Source of the DNA: Moritella sp.
GTDB lineage: Bacteria > Pseudomonadota > Gammaproteobacteria > Enterobacterales > Moritellaceae
Direction of reading: 5' to 3'
DNA length: 64,000 bases
NCBI RefSeq assembly: GCF_013215705.1
Contig: NZ_JABSQR010000011.1
Location: forward strand, 62,001 to 126,000
A model generated the notes under the pieces. That model searched no databases, was not told the origin of the DNA, and saw only the letters and a program-made list of their open reading frames with translations. Positions 34,144 to 43,490 of the stretch are shown piece by piece. The first letter of the stretch is position 1. Every line of letters begins with the position of its first letter. The position numbers and the translations under genes were made by a program.

Positions 34144-35796
34144 CTATCCATTAAACCGTATGCTTGCATAAATTTGGTCTAATTCTGCAACACTGCATTG
34201 CTGCCAATGCTTGGGCAACTCGTTTCTTAAGCAGTGCTCTAGTTCTACTGATAAATAAACAAAAGACAACGAATCAGCATTTAAACTATGAAAATTTTCA
34301 TCGGGGGATAACTCGGCTAAATCTAACGCATCAATAAATAGGTGGCTAATACTCTCCCACTCTTTCTCATCTAATTCTAAAATACTTGAAATAGAGCATA
34401 ACGTACGCTGAAAAAATCCAACCGACGGTTTTTTATAGGCATGATTTATAATCGCCCTAAAGTCATATTTTCCATTAGAGAGTAGTGGAATGGCATTAAC
34501 TATGTTGATGATGAATTTGTCACGCGGTAATGAATAGTAGTCGCTTAATCGTGTCAATAAATGAGTTATATCTACGTCATCATGGCTTGCTTCCAAGGCG
34601 ATAATAATAGCATTATCATTACCTGTTACTGCACTTTGTGGATAATGACTTTTAACAAAACTTTGCACATCATCAAGGTTTATCCGCAATCCAAATAATT
34701 TCACAAACCGTTTGGTTCGGCCGACTAAGTAAAAAAGATCATGATGTGTACGACAAGCAATATCACCAGTAAGTAACATCTCTGGGGTTTCATCGTTAGC
34801 CAAACCAGTCACTGACTTGGCATAACCCATCATCACATTGTCACCGCGATAAACCAGTTCACCAGACTTATCTAACGTTTTAATCTCGTTTCCTTCGTCA
34901 TCAACAATATATAATTTCCCCTGCGGAATCGCACGGCCGATGGTATTTGGGAAGTCGACAGTCAGGTGTGGTGGCAGGTAAGAGATCCTAGGCGAGGCTT
35001 CGGTCTGGCCATACATGACAAAAAATTCGACCCCGTTCGCTTGCGCTTGCAACGCATATTGTTTGACTAAAAAACCTTCGAGCTTACCACCGGCTTGCGT
35101 GACATAACGTAAACTAGGGTATGTTTTAAAGTCAAAATCAGTCTTTAACAGAGCCTCAAAAGTATAAGGCACACCGGCAAAACTGGTGGCAGAATATGTC
35201 TTTAAGTCATACCAAAATCCAGTGTCTAATACGCTATGAGCGGTAAATACGGTACATGCACCAGCCTGTAAATGGGAGTGTAAAATAGATAAACCATACG
35301 CATAATGTAATTTTAGATGTGCTAAAGCAATATCATGTTCAGTCAAATTCAGATATTCGACAATCGACTCCGTGTTTGACTGGATATTACTGCTACTAAG
35401 CTTGACAAATTTGGGGGTACCCGTCGTGCCTGATGTCGACAGCAACAAGGTTAAGTTTGGATGTAACTGGTAATTGCATTGTGCATGCTGGCACACCTGA
35501 CCAAAACCATCAATAAGCAAATTGGGTTGGTAATTTTTAATCAGCTGAATTGATTTATCACTGTTAAAATCGTCAGCAAGATAAACGACTTTGTTACTCT
35601 TTAAACACGCTAAGTAACAAATCACCGATACAATGGTATTTTTTGATTCAATAAATACCAATTCTTTATTATTACCAAGTTGCAAAGATAATATCTCTAC
35701 TTGATGATCAAGATTATTATAAGTAATGGTGTCACCATTGACTGCATCAATTACCGCAATGTTATCTTTAAATCGGCTTAAATCATCAAAAAACAT
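34144..35796 (-). CDS. AMP-forming adenylation protein with C-terminal carrier domain
   Basis: A 550-residue cytosolic protein. Residues 1-430 are an acyl/aminoacyl-adenylating domain: LLLSTSGTTGTPKFVKL (phosphate loop), FFVMYGQTEASPRISYLP, GELVYRGDNVMMGYA, LTGDIACR and the hinge VGRTKRFVKLFGLRINLDDVQ, with a final Lys in LLSNGKYDFRA. Residues about 460-545 are an acyl-carrier-like domain; NFHSLNADSLSFVYLSVELE holds the Ser that would carry phosphopantetheine. The adenylated acid would thus be loaded on its own carrier. The next gene is a membrane acyltransferase, 56 bp downstream of... in fact upstream on this strand, so both are one operon. Substrate is unknown. The layout recalls DltA-DltC of teichoic acid alanylation, in fused form. 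Confidence 0.8.
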   Translation of the reverse strand: MFFDDLSRFKDNIAVIDAVNGDTITYNNLDHQVEILSLQLGNNKELVFIESKNTIVSVICYLACLKSNKVVYLADDFNSDKSIQLIKNYQPNLLIDGFGQVCQHAQCNYQLHPNLTLLLSTSGTTGTPKFVKLSSSNIQSNTESIVEYLNLTEHDIALAHLKLHYAYGLSILHSHLQAGACTVFTAHSVLDTGFWYDLKTYSATSFAGVPYTFEALLKTDFDFKTYPSLRYVTQAGGKLEGFLVKQYALQAQANGVEFFVMYGQTEASPRISYLPPHLTVDFPNTIGRAIPQGKLYIVDDEGNEIKTLDKSGELVYRGDNVMMGYAKSVTGLANDETPEMLLTGDIACRTHHDLFYLVGRTKRFVKLFGLRINLDDVQSFVKSHYPQSAVTGNDNAIIIALEASHDDVDITHLLTRLSDYYSLPRDKFIINIVNAIPLLSNGKYDFRAIINHAYKKPSVGFFQRTLCSISSILELDEKEWESISHLFIDALDLAELSPDENFHSLNADSLSFVYLSVELEHCLRNELPKHWQQCSVAELDQIYASIRFNG

Positions 35797-35852
35797 ACAC
35801 GCCCTCTATTTCTAAACAATATAATAAAATACTGGACTGATAAAAAATTAGC

Positions 35853-36839
35853 TCATAGTCCGATAAATATTTTTGATTTCTCCTTTAAAATTAATTTAAT
35901 TATCACAAACGACGATAACGATAGAATCAGCGTTAGCGCAAAGCTTGCTGATGCAGCAAATAACCCGGTTACTTCAACACTCAGATATTGGTTATACACT
36001 ATTCGTATCGTTGAAATAAAATAACCATGCACAAAATATAAATAAAAACTTAAACGGGCAAACATATTTAAACATTTATTTTTCTTTGCTAAATAACGTT
36101 TTGCAAACGCAATTAAGATCACCGCCAACACCATTTTACACAATAGATCTACCGATGAACTAAATGCGGTACCCCATGATAACCAAAGATAAACAACGAT
36201 ATAACCCACTAACAGCACGCCACTATATTTTGTCAGCGCTTCATAAATACGTGGCTGCTGCCAAAGTAACATCCCTAATACATAAGTCGGTAAAAAATAC
36301 ACAGTCCAAATTACGTTATTTATACTAAATTCAGGACGTCCAAACCACATTGCAGGTATTAAAGACAGTATAAAAAAAACACCTAACAATTGCTTACTTT
36401 TAATATAAATAAAACTCGGACTGAAAATATAAAGTGGAATGATCATGGGAATAAACCACAGTGTTACAAGATGTGCCCCTGATAGCATAAAATACAAATA
36501 TTGATAAACCAGACCTAAACTATTAAACCAATTCATATCAATCCAGAAATGGGTAGTTTTAATCCCAGACAGATAAATAAAAATAGCCGGAAGTGAAACA
36601 AAAAAATAAGGGATGATAATAATTTTAAATTTATGTTTTAAATATTTTAGATAATTAAAATTAGTCGATAATGATGAAAATAAATAACCTGCAACAACAA
36701 CAAATAAAATAGTTGTATTATCAAGTAGCAAGCCAATACCATACAAGATCATCGAGCCATCATTATTAATCGTGCCGATTGCATGGATCAACATGATTAA
36801 TAAAATTGCAATGCCTCTAAAATTATTTATAAATTGCAT
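35853..36839 (-). CDS. Membrane acyltransferase, acyltransferase-3 (OafA-like) family
   Basis: A 328-residue protein with about ten membrane segments. The N-terminus INNFRGIAILLIMLIHAIGT has the Arg-Gly and His that mark acyltransferase-3 enzymes, which move acyl groups onto sugars or other surface molecules across the inner membrane. Later parts (HLVTLWFIPMIIPLYIF; RLSFYLYFVHGYFISTIRI with a second His) agree. I chose ATG 36839, with AAGG upstream, over a TTG seven codons earlier. It is the first gene of a two-gene unit with the adenylation/carrier protein, which may supply the acyl group. Target molecule unknown. Confidence 0.8.
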   Translation of the reverse strand: MQFINNFRGIAILLIMLIHAIGTINNDGSMILYGIGLLLDNTTILFVVVAGYLFSSLSTNFNYLKYLKHKFKIIIIPYFFVSLPAIFIYLSGIKTTHFWIDMNWFNSLGLVYQYLYFMLSGAHLVTLWFIPMIIPLYIFSPSFIYIKSKQLLGVFFILSLIPAMWFGRPEFSINNVIWTVYFLPTYVLGMLLWQQPRIYEALTKYSGVLLVGYIVVYLWLSWGTAFSSSVDLLCKMVLAVILIAFAKRYLAKKNKCLNMFARLSFYLYFVHGYFISTIRIVYNQYLSVEVTGLFAASASFALTLILSLSSFVIIKLILKEKSKIFIGL

Positions 36840-37003
36840 TGAATTTTTACCTTTAACCAACCAGTTATTAACCAGTTGTACCTCATCAATATCAGTCTAA
36901 AATCTATGTAACCTACACAAAATTAAATAGGTTTATCAAGGTTAATGACGAAATAATACTCACTTGCTCCCTAGGGTATAATTATATGCCAATATCGAGT
37001 AAA

Positions 37004-37018
37004 CGCCCAAAAGGGGCG
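37004..37018 (-). terminator. Possible terminator after the TonB receptor
   Basis: CGCCC-AAAA-GGGGCG hairpin, with AATATCG and CGATATT adding an outer interrupted stem; on the minus strand it is followed by only three T. It lies 80 bp past the receptor stop codon. Confidence 0.35.
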
Positions 37019-37097
37019 ATATTAATCCAATATAGATGCTCATTTTAGATTAATATCGCAGACACAAAATCTCTACAGATGTTGTGTCACTCAACAA

Positions 37098-39311
37098 TTA
37101 AAATTGATACGCCACATTCGCGCGGATCTCACGCCCAGCCGCTGCGACCCCGTTTGATAGGTAGGGTTCATAATAGCGGTCTGTCAGATTCTTAACTGTT
37201 AATCTCATGGTCAGTTGTTCTTTATCAGCCAAAGGTTGCCATTTCACATAGATATCTTGCAATGTATACGACTCGCTTGCATTGTTAACAACATAGCTCG
37301 TAGTTGGTACATCATCTTGTTTATCATACCAACGTAAGTCCCAGCCTGTTGTTAATCCTCGAATCCATTCGTAGCCCATTCCAACATTAATATTCAATGG
37401 TGGTATACCTGGTACATGATCATCTGGACCAGTGGAATCTTTCCATGAACCATTATGTTTACCTTGGATACTCACCAATGATGAATTCGCATAAAAACCA
37501 TTAAGGCGATATTGCCCCATAAGTTCAATACCATAGGTTTTAAAACCATCGAGGTTTACGCGCCAACCTTGCTGAGTCCCATCCACCCTTTTGGCTTTCA
37601 TACGCTGACCAATGTCATTTTCGACTTCATTATAAAAGCCGGTGATTTGACCTGAAAATTGATCGTTATGCGTAAAAACACCCACCGTATGATTCGTTAA
37701 GCTAGTGCTAAAGGCGTGTATACGTTCTGCATCAAGATCTCGACTTGTTGCTTTCGCGCCTCTTGCTCTAGCATATTGAACCGAATAAGTATCATCAATT
37801 GTTGGCGCTTGAAATGCATAGGCATACGCCATGTTTAGACTGGTGTTATCAGTAATATAATAATCTAACTCAAGGCGAGGACTCCAACCATCGTGCGATA
37901 TGGCACTATAGTCATGCCCTACTGTTGGGTCATTATAATCACTGGCTAAGTTACCTTTACCTTCGCTACGCACGTAATCATAGCGAATTGAAGGTGTGAT
38001 TAATAAATCATCCGTAATTTGATAACCGTCAGCAATATAAAATGAGTAGGTAGACTGAGTACCAGAAGGCTCATAATAAGGGGTGTAAATACCAAAGTTT
38101 TTCTTTGCATCTTTCGCCTTAGTCCGATTATTTACTAAGGAATTTCTATCCTGATACTGGTATTGTAAACCCGTTGTGATCGTATGATCGCCCAATTGCG
38201 CAGTATTATTTAAATCTGTAAAGTGACGCTTATAATTAAGATCTGAAGCATGACCATATGCACCAACACTCACATACAGACTGCGTTTATTTATGCTTCC
38301 ATCAGTATTATATTTATTCCAGGTAAAATCAGGTCGCTCCCAATGACGTTTATTTTCCGAAACTGATAATGTAAAATCGACATCAACCAGCGCATTGATT
38401 GGATTATAATGATAATTTGCCGTCGTCGTATTATTCGAATATTGATTGTAAACAGTATAAGCGAACTTTGCATTCTCTACTGAACCATATTTCCTTATCT
38501 GATATGGCCCTATTTTTGGCATAGTACCGCGACGTGTTGCCCAGGGTTTACGTCCTTCATCAGAAAATTCACTGTGACTGAGTGCAAAACGATGTGTACC
38601 AACATCATAGCTCATTTTTGCTAACCAGTTTTTTTGCTCTGAACCCGAAAATTTAACCGTATTCCCATTACCGTCGGCCATATCTCCGGTATTACGGGTG
38701 ATGCCATTAACCAAGTATTGGAAACCACCTGTTTTACCATAAGCAGTGACACTGTAACGTTGATTATGATCTCCACTGTTAAAACCAGCTTGCACACGAA
38801 CGCCAAAGCTTTCACCTTCCCGAAGCAGGTCTTCTGCATCTTTAGTCTTGATTCGAATAGTACCGCCAGCACCACCGTTTCCGGTTTTATAATCATGTGC
38901 TCCTTTAGTCACTTCAACTTCCCCAATCATACTCGGGTCAAAGAAGAAACTGCCATAACGGTATTGCTGGAACCCAATTGGCGCACCATCAACATAAAAA
39001 GCAAGATCTTCAGTCGCAGAGAAACCACGAATGTTGATACGTTCCCCACCTTGACGCGCACCACCATCAATGGTGACACCTGGAATCATATCCATAATTT
39101 CAGCAACATTATTGGCTTGTTGCTCTTCAATTTCTTCCCTTGTAATTAACGATTTACCCGGCTGGTCGACAGTTATCGCACGCTCAGTGTCATTGGCCAC
39201 CACCGTCGTGATATTTTGATCTGGTTGTTCAGATGCAGAAACGTTTAAGCTGGAAATAATGGCTAGCGCTAGAGTATTAAGTTTAAATATAGTGTTAAGT
39301 CGCATTTTCAT
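37098..39311 (-). CDS. TonB-dependent outer-membrane receptor (haem/iron type)
   Basis: A 737-residue receptor for active import across the outer membrane. Signal peptide 1-27 (ending NVSAS); plug domain about 45-165 with the TonB-box-like start ITTVVANDTERAIT and VAEIMDMIPGVTIDGG, INIRGFSATEDLAFYVDG, GEVEVTKGAHDYKTGNGGAGGTIRIKT; then a 22-strand barrel ending in the aromatic residue of ANVAYQF. FQAPTIDD lies where haem receptors carry FRAP, and the overall pattern is like the haem/haemoglobin receptor group, but a siderophore is not excluded. An excellent Fur box lies 45 bp upstream, so it should be induced by iron lack. No TonB or periplasmic binding gene is adjacent. Confidence 0.88.
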   Translation of the reverse strand: MKMRLNTIFKLNTLALAIISSLNVSASEQPDQNITTVVANDTERAITVDQPGKSLITREEIEEQQANNVAEIMDMIPGVTIDGGARQGGERINIRGFSATEDLAFYVDGAPIGFQQYRYGSFFFDPSMIGEVEVTKGAHDYKTGNGGAGGTIRIKTKDAEDLLREGESFGVRVQAGFNSGDHNQRYSVTAYGKTGGFQYLVNGITRNTGDMADGNGNTVKFSGSEQKNWLAKMSYDVGTHRFALSHSEFSDEGRKPWATRRGTMPKIGPYQIRKYGSVENAKFAYTVYNQYSNNTTTANYHYNPINALVDVDFTLSVSENKRHWERPDFTWNKYNTDGSINKRSLYVSVGAYGHASDLNYKRHFTDLNNTAQLGDHTITTGLQYQYQDRNSLVNNRTKAKDAKKNFGIYTPYYEPSGTQSTYSFYIADGYQITDDLLITPSIRYDYVRSEGKGNLASDYNDPTVGHDYSAISHDGWSPRLELDYYITDNTSLNMAYAYAFQAPTIDDTYSVQYARARGAKATSRDLDAERIHAFSTSLTNHTVGVFTHNDQFSGQITGFYNEVENDIGQRMKAKRVDGTQQGWRVNLDGFKTYGIELMGQYRLNGFYANSSLVSIQGKHNGSWKDSTGPDDHVPGIPPLNINVGMGYEWIRGLTTGWDLRWYDKQDDVPTTSYVVNNASESYTLQDIYVKWQPLADKEQLTMRLTVKNLTDRYYEPYLSNGVAAAGREIRANVAYQF

Positions 39312-39355
39312 TTATCTATAAGGATCGTAAATGCGCATTTTAAACAACCTTAAAT

Positions 39356-39374
39356 ACAATTGATAATCATTATC
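39356..39374 (-). promoter_or_regulatory. Fur box of the TonB receptor gene
   Basis: ACAATTGATAATCATTATC agrees with the 19-bp Fur consensus at 15 positions and lies within the larger palindrome ACAATTGATAATCATTATCA (ending ATTGT), 45 bp upstream of the start codon. Confidence 0.8.
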
Positions 39375-39514
39375 AATTGTATTTTGTAAGCGTTTGTCAA
39401 TTTTCAGTCTATTATAATGTGAACATCTATATTAATAGTGTTTTAATTCAATATAATAGCTGTTTTTAGCGTTTAAAATTGGCACTAAAACACCCCTCAT
39501 AATTGATGATGAGC

Positions 39515-40156
39515 CTAACTTTGTTTTGTTAAGGCGAGTTTAATACCGAAAAATAGGAACAAACCGCCAGTGAACTTGGTGAGATAAGTCGTTAAGCGTT
39601 GGTTATGTTTAAGCTTGCCGCCAATCGATGACGATGACCAAGCCAGAATATGGCACCAGATCATGGCGTTAATATTAAAAATGATACCGAGAAAAATAAA
39701 TGACAGGGCTTTGTGCGGATCATCCATGGCGATAAATTGTGGTACAAAAGCCAAGAAGAACAAGGCTACTTTGGGATTGAGGACATTGGTTAAAAAGCCT
39801 TGAAAGAAGATTTGTGATAATGATGTATTGTTACTATCTACATTAACAGCATCAACATCAGCCGTTTTACTCTTTGACAACAGCATACTAAAACCAATGT
39901 ACAACAGATAGATACAACCAATCACCTTAATCACTGTAAATGCCATGGCCGATGTGGCTAAAATAGCTGAAAGACCAAACGCAGCGGCAAGAATATGCAC
40001 TAATGTGCCGGTGCCAATACCAAAAGCCCCGACAGAGCCAGCACGAAATCCCTGCCCTGCACTACGCCCAATCACATATAAAGAATCAGGACCGGGGATC
40101 AAATTTAACATGATGCCAGATAGCACAAATAACCACAGTTCTGTGACTCCAAACAT
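39515..40156 (-). CDS. LysE/RhtB-family amino-acid exporter
   Basis: A 213-residue inner-membrane protein with six segments. The N-terminal LFVLSGIMLNLIPGPDSLYVIGRSAGQGFRAG is the family hallmark (N-x-x-P-G-P-D), followed by the second-half block FFQGFLTNVLNPKVALFFLAFVPQF. Members export amino acids such as lysine, threonine or homoserine lactone; substrate here is not determined. It is a single gene divergent from ugpB. Confidence 0.9.
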   Translation of the reverse strand: MFGVTELWLFVLSGIMLNLIPGPDSLYVIGRSAGQGFRAGSVGAFGIGTGTLVHILAAAFGLSAILATSAMAFTVIKVIGCIYLLYIGFSMLLSKSKTADVDAVNVDSNNTSLSQIFFQGFLTNVLNPKVALFFLAFVPQFIAMDDPHKALSFIFLGIIFNINAMIWCHILAWSSSSIGGKLKHNQRLTTYLTKFTGGLFLFFGIKLALTKQS

Positions 40157-40204
40157 ATTACAACGCCCTATTTATGACTTAACTTTAACTTTACCACAAC
40201 AAAA

Positions 40205-40238
40205 GTGAAACGTAACTGTCATTATTCCCCCTTATTAT
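40205..40238 (+). promoter_or_regulatory. Possible PhoB half-site and -10 of the ugp operon
   Basis: CTGTCAT at 40216-40222 is an exact Pho-box half; the neighbouring 11-bp-spaced unit is poor. TATTAT at 40233-40238 lies about ten bases on, the right distance for a PhoB-dependent -10. ugp genes are PhoB targets in E. coli, so the site is plausible but weak. Confidence 0.3.
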
Positions 40239-40285
40239 AAGCACCACATTTACTGTTAATAACAACCTAATCATTAAGGATTGAG

Positions 40286-41578
40286 ATGAAAAAGCAATTG
40301 ATAACAGGTGTTCTTGCTTCATTACTATCAAGTACAACTATGGCTGCGACAGATATTACTTGGTGGCACGCGATGAGTGGCCAACTGGGTGAAACAGTCA
40401 ATACTATTGCTCGTGATTTTAATGCTTCACAAGATGAATACAAAATTACCCCAGTATTTAAAGGTTCATACGTTGAAACGCTGACAGCAGGTATTGCAGC
40501 CTACCGAGCCGATCAAGCGCCAAACATACTGCAAGTTGCCGATGTCGGTGCTGCAACGATAATTAATGCACCCGGTGTCGCTAAACCGGTGCAAGATATC
40601 CTGGTTGAATCAGGTTATGCATTTAACAATCAAGACTATATTGCTGGCGTACGTGATTTTTATGCTGACAGTAACGGGAAAATGATTGGCATGCCTTTCA
40701 ACAGTTCAACACCTGTTCTGTATTACAACAAAAATATTCTCGATAAAGTTGGTGTTGACGCACCTAAGACGTATGAAGACATGGAACAAGTCGCGAAGAA
40801 ACTAAAAGCACAAGGCTATGCAACTTTCTCACAATCGCTGACACCTTGGATCATGTTCGAAAACTTCAAGTCACGTCATAACTTACCGGTTGCCGATAAG
40901 AATAATGGCTTTGATGCACCAGCCACCAAGATCATGATCAATACGCCCGATATGAAGATGCACTTTAACAAGCTAAAAGACTGGTCTGACAAAGGTTATT
41001 ACAAGTATTACGGTTCTGATTGGAACGCCAACCAAACACCATTTGAAAAAGAGCAAGTGGCGATGTGGATGGGTTCATCAGGTTCATTTGGTGGTTTACG
41101 AAATCGCGTTGATTTTGATTTAGGCACAACCTACCTGCCGTACTGGAAATCGATAAATGAGAATGCTGGTCGTACCTTTATTGGTGGTGCGGCATTATTC
41201 GCCATTGATGGTAAACCGAAAAAAGAACAGCAGGCTGTTGCCGCATTCTTTAATTTCTTAACGAGTCCTGAAACACAAATGTTCTGGCATAAATCAACGG
41301 GTTACGTAACAGTAACCAAAGCCGCTTACCAGCTAACTAAGCAATCTGGTTACTACCAAGAACAACCTGATGCCGAAGTAGGTATCAAACAATTAAGCTT
41401 ACCGGGTGGTGAATGGACACGAGGTTATCGTTTAGGTTTCTACTCACAAATCCAAGAAGTCATGCATCGTGAGTTTGATAACGTTTTTGCTAACCGTACA
41501 TCGGTAGAAGAAGCGCTCAACAACATCGACAAAGAAAGTCAGGTTATCTTAAATCGTTTCGCTCGAACGGTACGATAA
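40286..41578 (+). CDS. ugpB: sn-glycerol-3-phosphate ABC transporter, periplasmic binding protein
   Basis: A 430-residue exported binding protein. Signal peptide 1-20 (STTMAA), then ITWWHAMSGQLGETVNTIARDFN, typical of UgpB, and FKGSYVETLTAGIAAYRADQAPNILQVADVGAATI. Trp and Tyr residues that hold glycerol-phosphate (WHAM, GSYVE, SSGSFGGL) are present. It would deliver glycerol-3-phosphate or glycerophosphodiesters to UgpAE. First gene of ugpBAEC; a stem-loop separates it from ugpA, which usually lets the binding protein be made in excess. No ugpQ diesterase gene follows. Confidence 0.93.
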   Translation: MKKQLITGVLASLLSSTTMAATDITWWHAMSGQLGETVNTIARDFNASQDEYKITPVFKGSYVETLTAGIAAYRADQAPNILQVADVGAATIINAPGVAKPVQDILVESGYAFNNQDYIAGVRDFYADSNGKMIGMPFNSSTPVLYYNKNILDKVGVDAPKTYEDMEQVAKKLKAQGYATFSQSLTPWIMFENFKSRHNLPVADKNNGFDAPATKIMINTPDMKMHFNKLKDWSDKGYYKYYGSDWNANQTPFEKEQVAMWMGSSGSFGGLRNRVDFDLGTTYLPYWKSINENAGRTFIGGAALFAIDGKPKKEQQAVAAFFNFLTSPETQMFWHKSTGYVTVTKAAYQLTKQSGYYQEQPDAEVGIKQLSLPGGEWTRGYRLGFYSQIQEVMHREFDNVFANRTSVEEALNNIDKESQVILNRFARTVR

Positions 41579-41589
41579 CCTATTACTGA

Positions 41590-41616
41590 CTGTGGCTCAC
41601 ATGACGTGCACCACAG
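41590..41616 (+). promoter_or_regulatory. Stem-loop between ugpB and ugpA
   Basis: CTGTGG at 41590-41595 pairs with CCACAG at 41611-41616, without a T run. Such intercistronic hairpins typically stabilise the binding-protein message or reduce read-through. Confidence 0.4.
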
Positions 41617-41650
41617 CTAATTTCTTACTTTAATTCATTAGGTTTTTATT

Positions 41651-42532
41651 GTGGAACAACGCCAACAATTTACCCATTCGGCATTGCCTTATATTCTTTT
41701 AGTACCACAAATTGCAATTATCGCGGTGTTTTTTTTCTATCCGGCGGCTGAAGCCGTTTACCTGTCGTTTATGTTAGAAGACCCTTGGGGCCTGTCATCT
41801 ACGTTTGTCGGATTAGAAAACTACAGCATCATTTTTAATTCCGCAGAATACTTAAAATCAGTGTTTTTCACTCTCGGTTTTGCAGTAGTCGTATCGTTTT
41901 TATCTTTAGCCCTTGCCCTGCTGCTCGCCGTTAAAGCCAACAATATTTTACATGGTAAGAGTGCGTATAAAATCACCTTAACTTGGGTTTATGCCATAGC
42001 ACCCGCCGTGGCAGGTATTATGGGTGGTTTTATCTTTAATCCACATATCGGCGTATTCACCGAAATTTTCGCCAGTCTCGGCTGGGACTTTAGCTTATAT
42101 ACCAATCCTTTTGACGCGACGTTAGTGTTAGTTTTAGTCTCGGTATGGAAACAAATTTCAGTCAACTTTATCTACTTCTTAGCGGGCTTACAGTCGATTT
42201 CATTTGCGGTGAATGAAGCGGCAATGCTGGATTGCGAAAGTGATAACCGCCGATTCTGGACGATCACCTTCCCACTGCTTGCGCCAACGGGTTTTTTCTT
42301 ATTAGTCATCAACTTGACCTATGCCTTTTTTGATACCTTCGGGGTTATCGATACCTTGACGTCAGGTGGACCTGGCGGCGGAACCACATCACTGGTGTAT
42401 AAAATTTACCGTGATGGTTTTATTGGTACCGACCTGGGTGGCAGTGCAGCTCAATCAGTGGTGTTACTGGTTTTAGTATTGGCATTAACTTGGATGCAAT
42501 TTAAGTTTATCGAAAAACGTGTGCACTATTAA
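41651..42532 (+). CDS. ugpA: sn-glycerol-3-phosphate ABC transporter permease UgpA
   Basis: A 293-residue permease with six membrane segments, starting at GTG. The EAA loop is seen in NEAAMLDCESDNRRFWTITFPLL, where the ATPase docks, and the N-terminus LPYILLVPQIAIIAVFFFYPAAEAVYLS is typical of UgpA/MalF-type permeases. The extended first periplasmic loop of MalF is absent, as in UgpA. It pairs with UgpE, 32 bp downstream, to form the membrane channel. Confidence 0.92.
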   Translation: MEQRQQFTHSALPYILLVPQIAIIAVFFFYPAAEAVYLSFMLEDPWGLSSTFVGLENYSIIFNSAEYLKSVFFTLGFAVVVSFLSLALALLLAVKANNILHGKSAYKITLTWVYAIAPAVAGIMGGFIFNPHIGVFTEIFASLGWDFSLYTNPFDATLVLVLVSVWKQISVNFIYFLAGLQSISFAVNEAAMLDCESDNRRFWTITFPLLAPTGFFLLVINLTYAFFDTFGVIDTLTSGGPGGGTTSLVYKIYRDGFIGTDLGGSAAQSVVLLVLVLALTWMQFKFIEKRVHY

Positions 42533-42564
42533 TCGCAGTCTGCGGTTACAACTTTGAGAATTTT

Positions 42565-43410
42565 ATGATGAAACAAAATCAATGGTTAGACCATGCGATC
42601 CTGATTATCGGCGCACTCTTTATGATCATGCCTATCTGGCTCATATTTGCCAGTTCAACACACAATCCAAATACCATTATCAGTGATGGATTACAGTGGT
42701 TACCGGGTGGTAACTTCACCACTGTTTACAGTGAAGTATGGAACAAGAGTATCGGTTTTAGCAGCGATGTTAACGCAAAATCCATGATCATAAACTCAAT
42801 GATCATGGGGCTTGGTTTTGCTGTCGGTAAGATCATCATTTCAATGATGGCCGCTTACGCACTCGTTTACTTCCGCATGCCGTTTGCATCATTTTGGTTC
42901 TGGCTTATTTTTGTCACGCTACTGCTGCCGCTTGAGGTTCGGATCATCCCCTCTTATGAAGTTGTCGCAAAATTGGGCATGTTAAACAGCTTTTCTGGAT
43001 TAATCTTGCCATTAATTGCATCGGCAACGGCAACTTTCTTCTTCCGTCAGTTTTTCCGCACCATTCCGAATGAATTATTGGAAGCGGCACAACTCGATAA
43101 TGCCGGCCCAGTACGCTTCTTTCTGGATATTTTATTACCGTTATCAAAAACCATGATTGCCGCTATTTTCATCATTATGTTTGTGGTCGGTTGGAATCAA
43201 TATTTATGGCCAATCATGATGACCACAGATGAAAGCTACAACACCATCGTCATGGGGATTAAGCAACTACTGAGCGACATTAGCCAAAGCAGTCAACCAC
43301 GTTATGATCAAGCGTTTGCGTTAGTTATCTTCGCCATGCTGCCACCTATTTTAGTCGTCATCATTTTCCAACGTTGGTTTGTGCAAGGCCTTGTTGAAAC
43401 AGAAAAGTAG
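42565..43410 (+). CDS. ugpE: sn-glycerol-3-phosphate ABC transporter permease UgpE
   Basis: A 281-residue permease with six membrane segments and the EAA loop NELLEAAQLDNAGPVRFFLDILLPL. The N-terminus (HAILIIGALFMIMPIWLIFASSTHNPNTI) and the C-terminal QRWFVQGLVETEK match the UgpE/MalG group. Two ATG codons in tandem could serve as start; GAG lies just upstream. It follows ugpA and precedes ugpC. Confidence 0.92.
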   Translation: MMKQNQWLDHAILIIGALFMIMPIWLIFASSTHNPNTIISDGLQWLPGGNFTTVYSEVWNKSIGFSSDVNAKSMIINSMIMGLGFAVGKIIISMMAAYALVYFRMPFASFWFWLIFVTLLLPLEVRIIPSYEVVAKLGMLNSFSGLILPLIASATATFFFRQFFRTIPNELLEAAQLDNAGPVRFFLDILLPLSKTMIAAIFIIMFVVGWNQYLWPIMMTTDESYNTIVMGIKQLLSDISQSSQPRYDQAFALVIFAMLPPILVVIIFQRWFVQGLVETEK

Positions 43411-43490
43411 TCATCGTTGTGATTGTGCTCATAACCGCTACTCATAACCACCAATAGTATCACCACAGCAAATTTGTAAAGAGATAGAAT

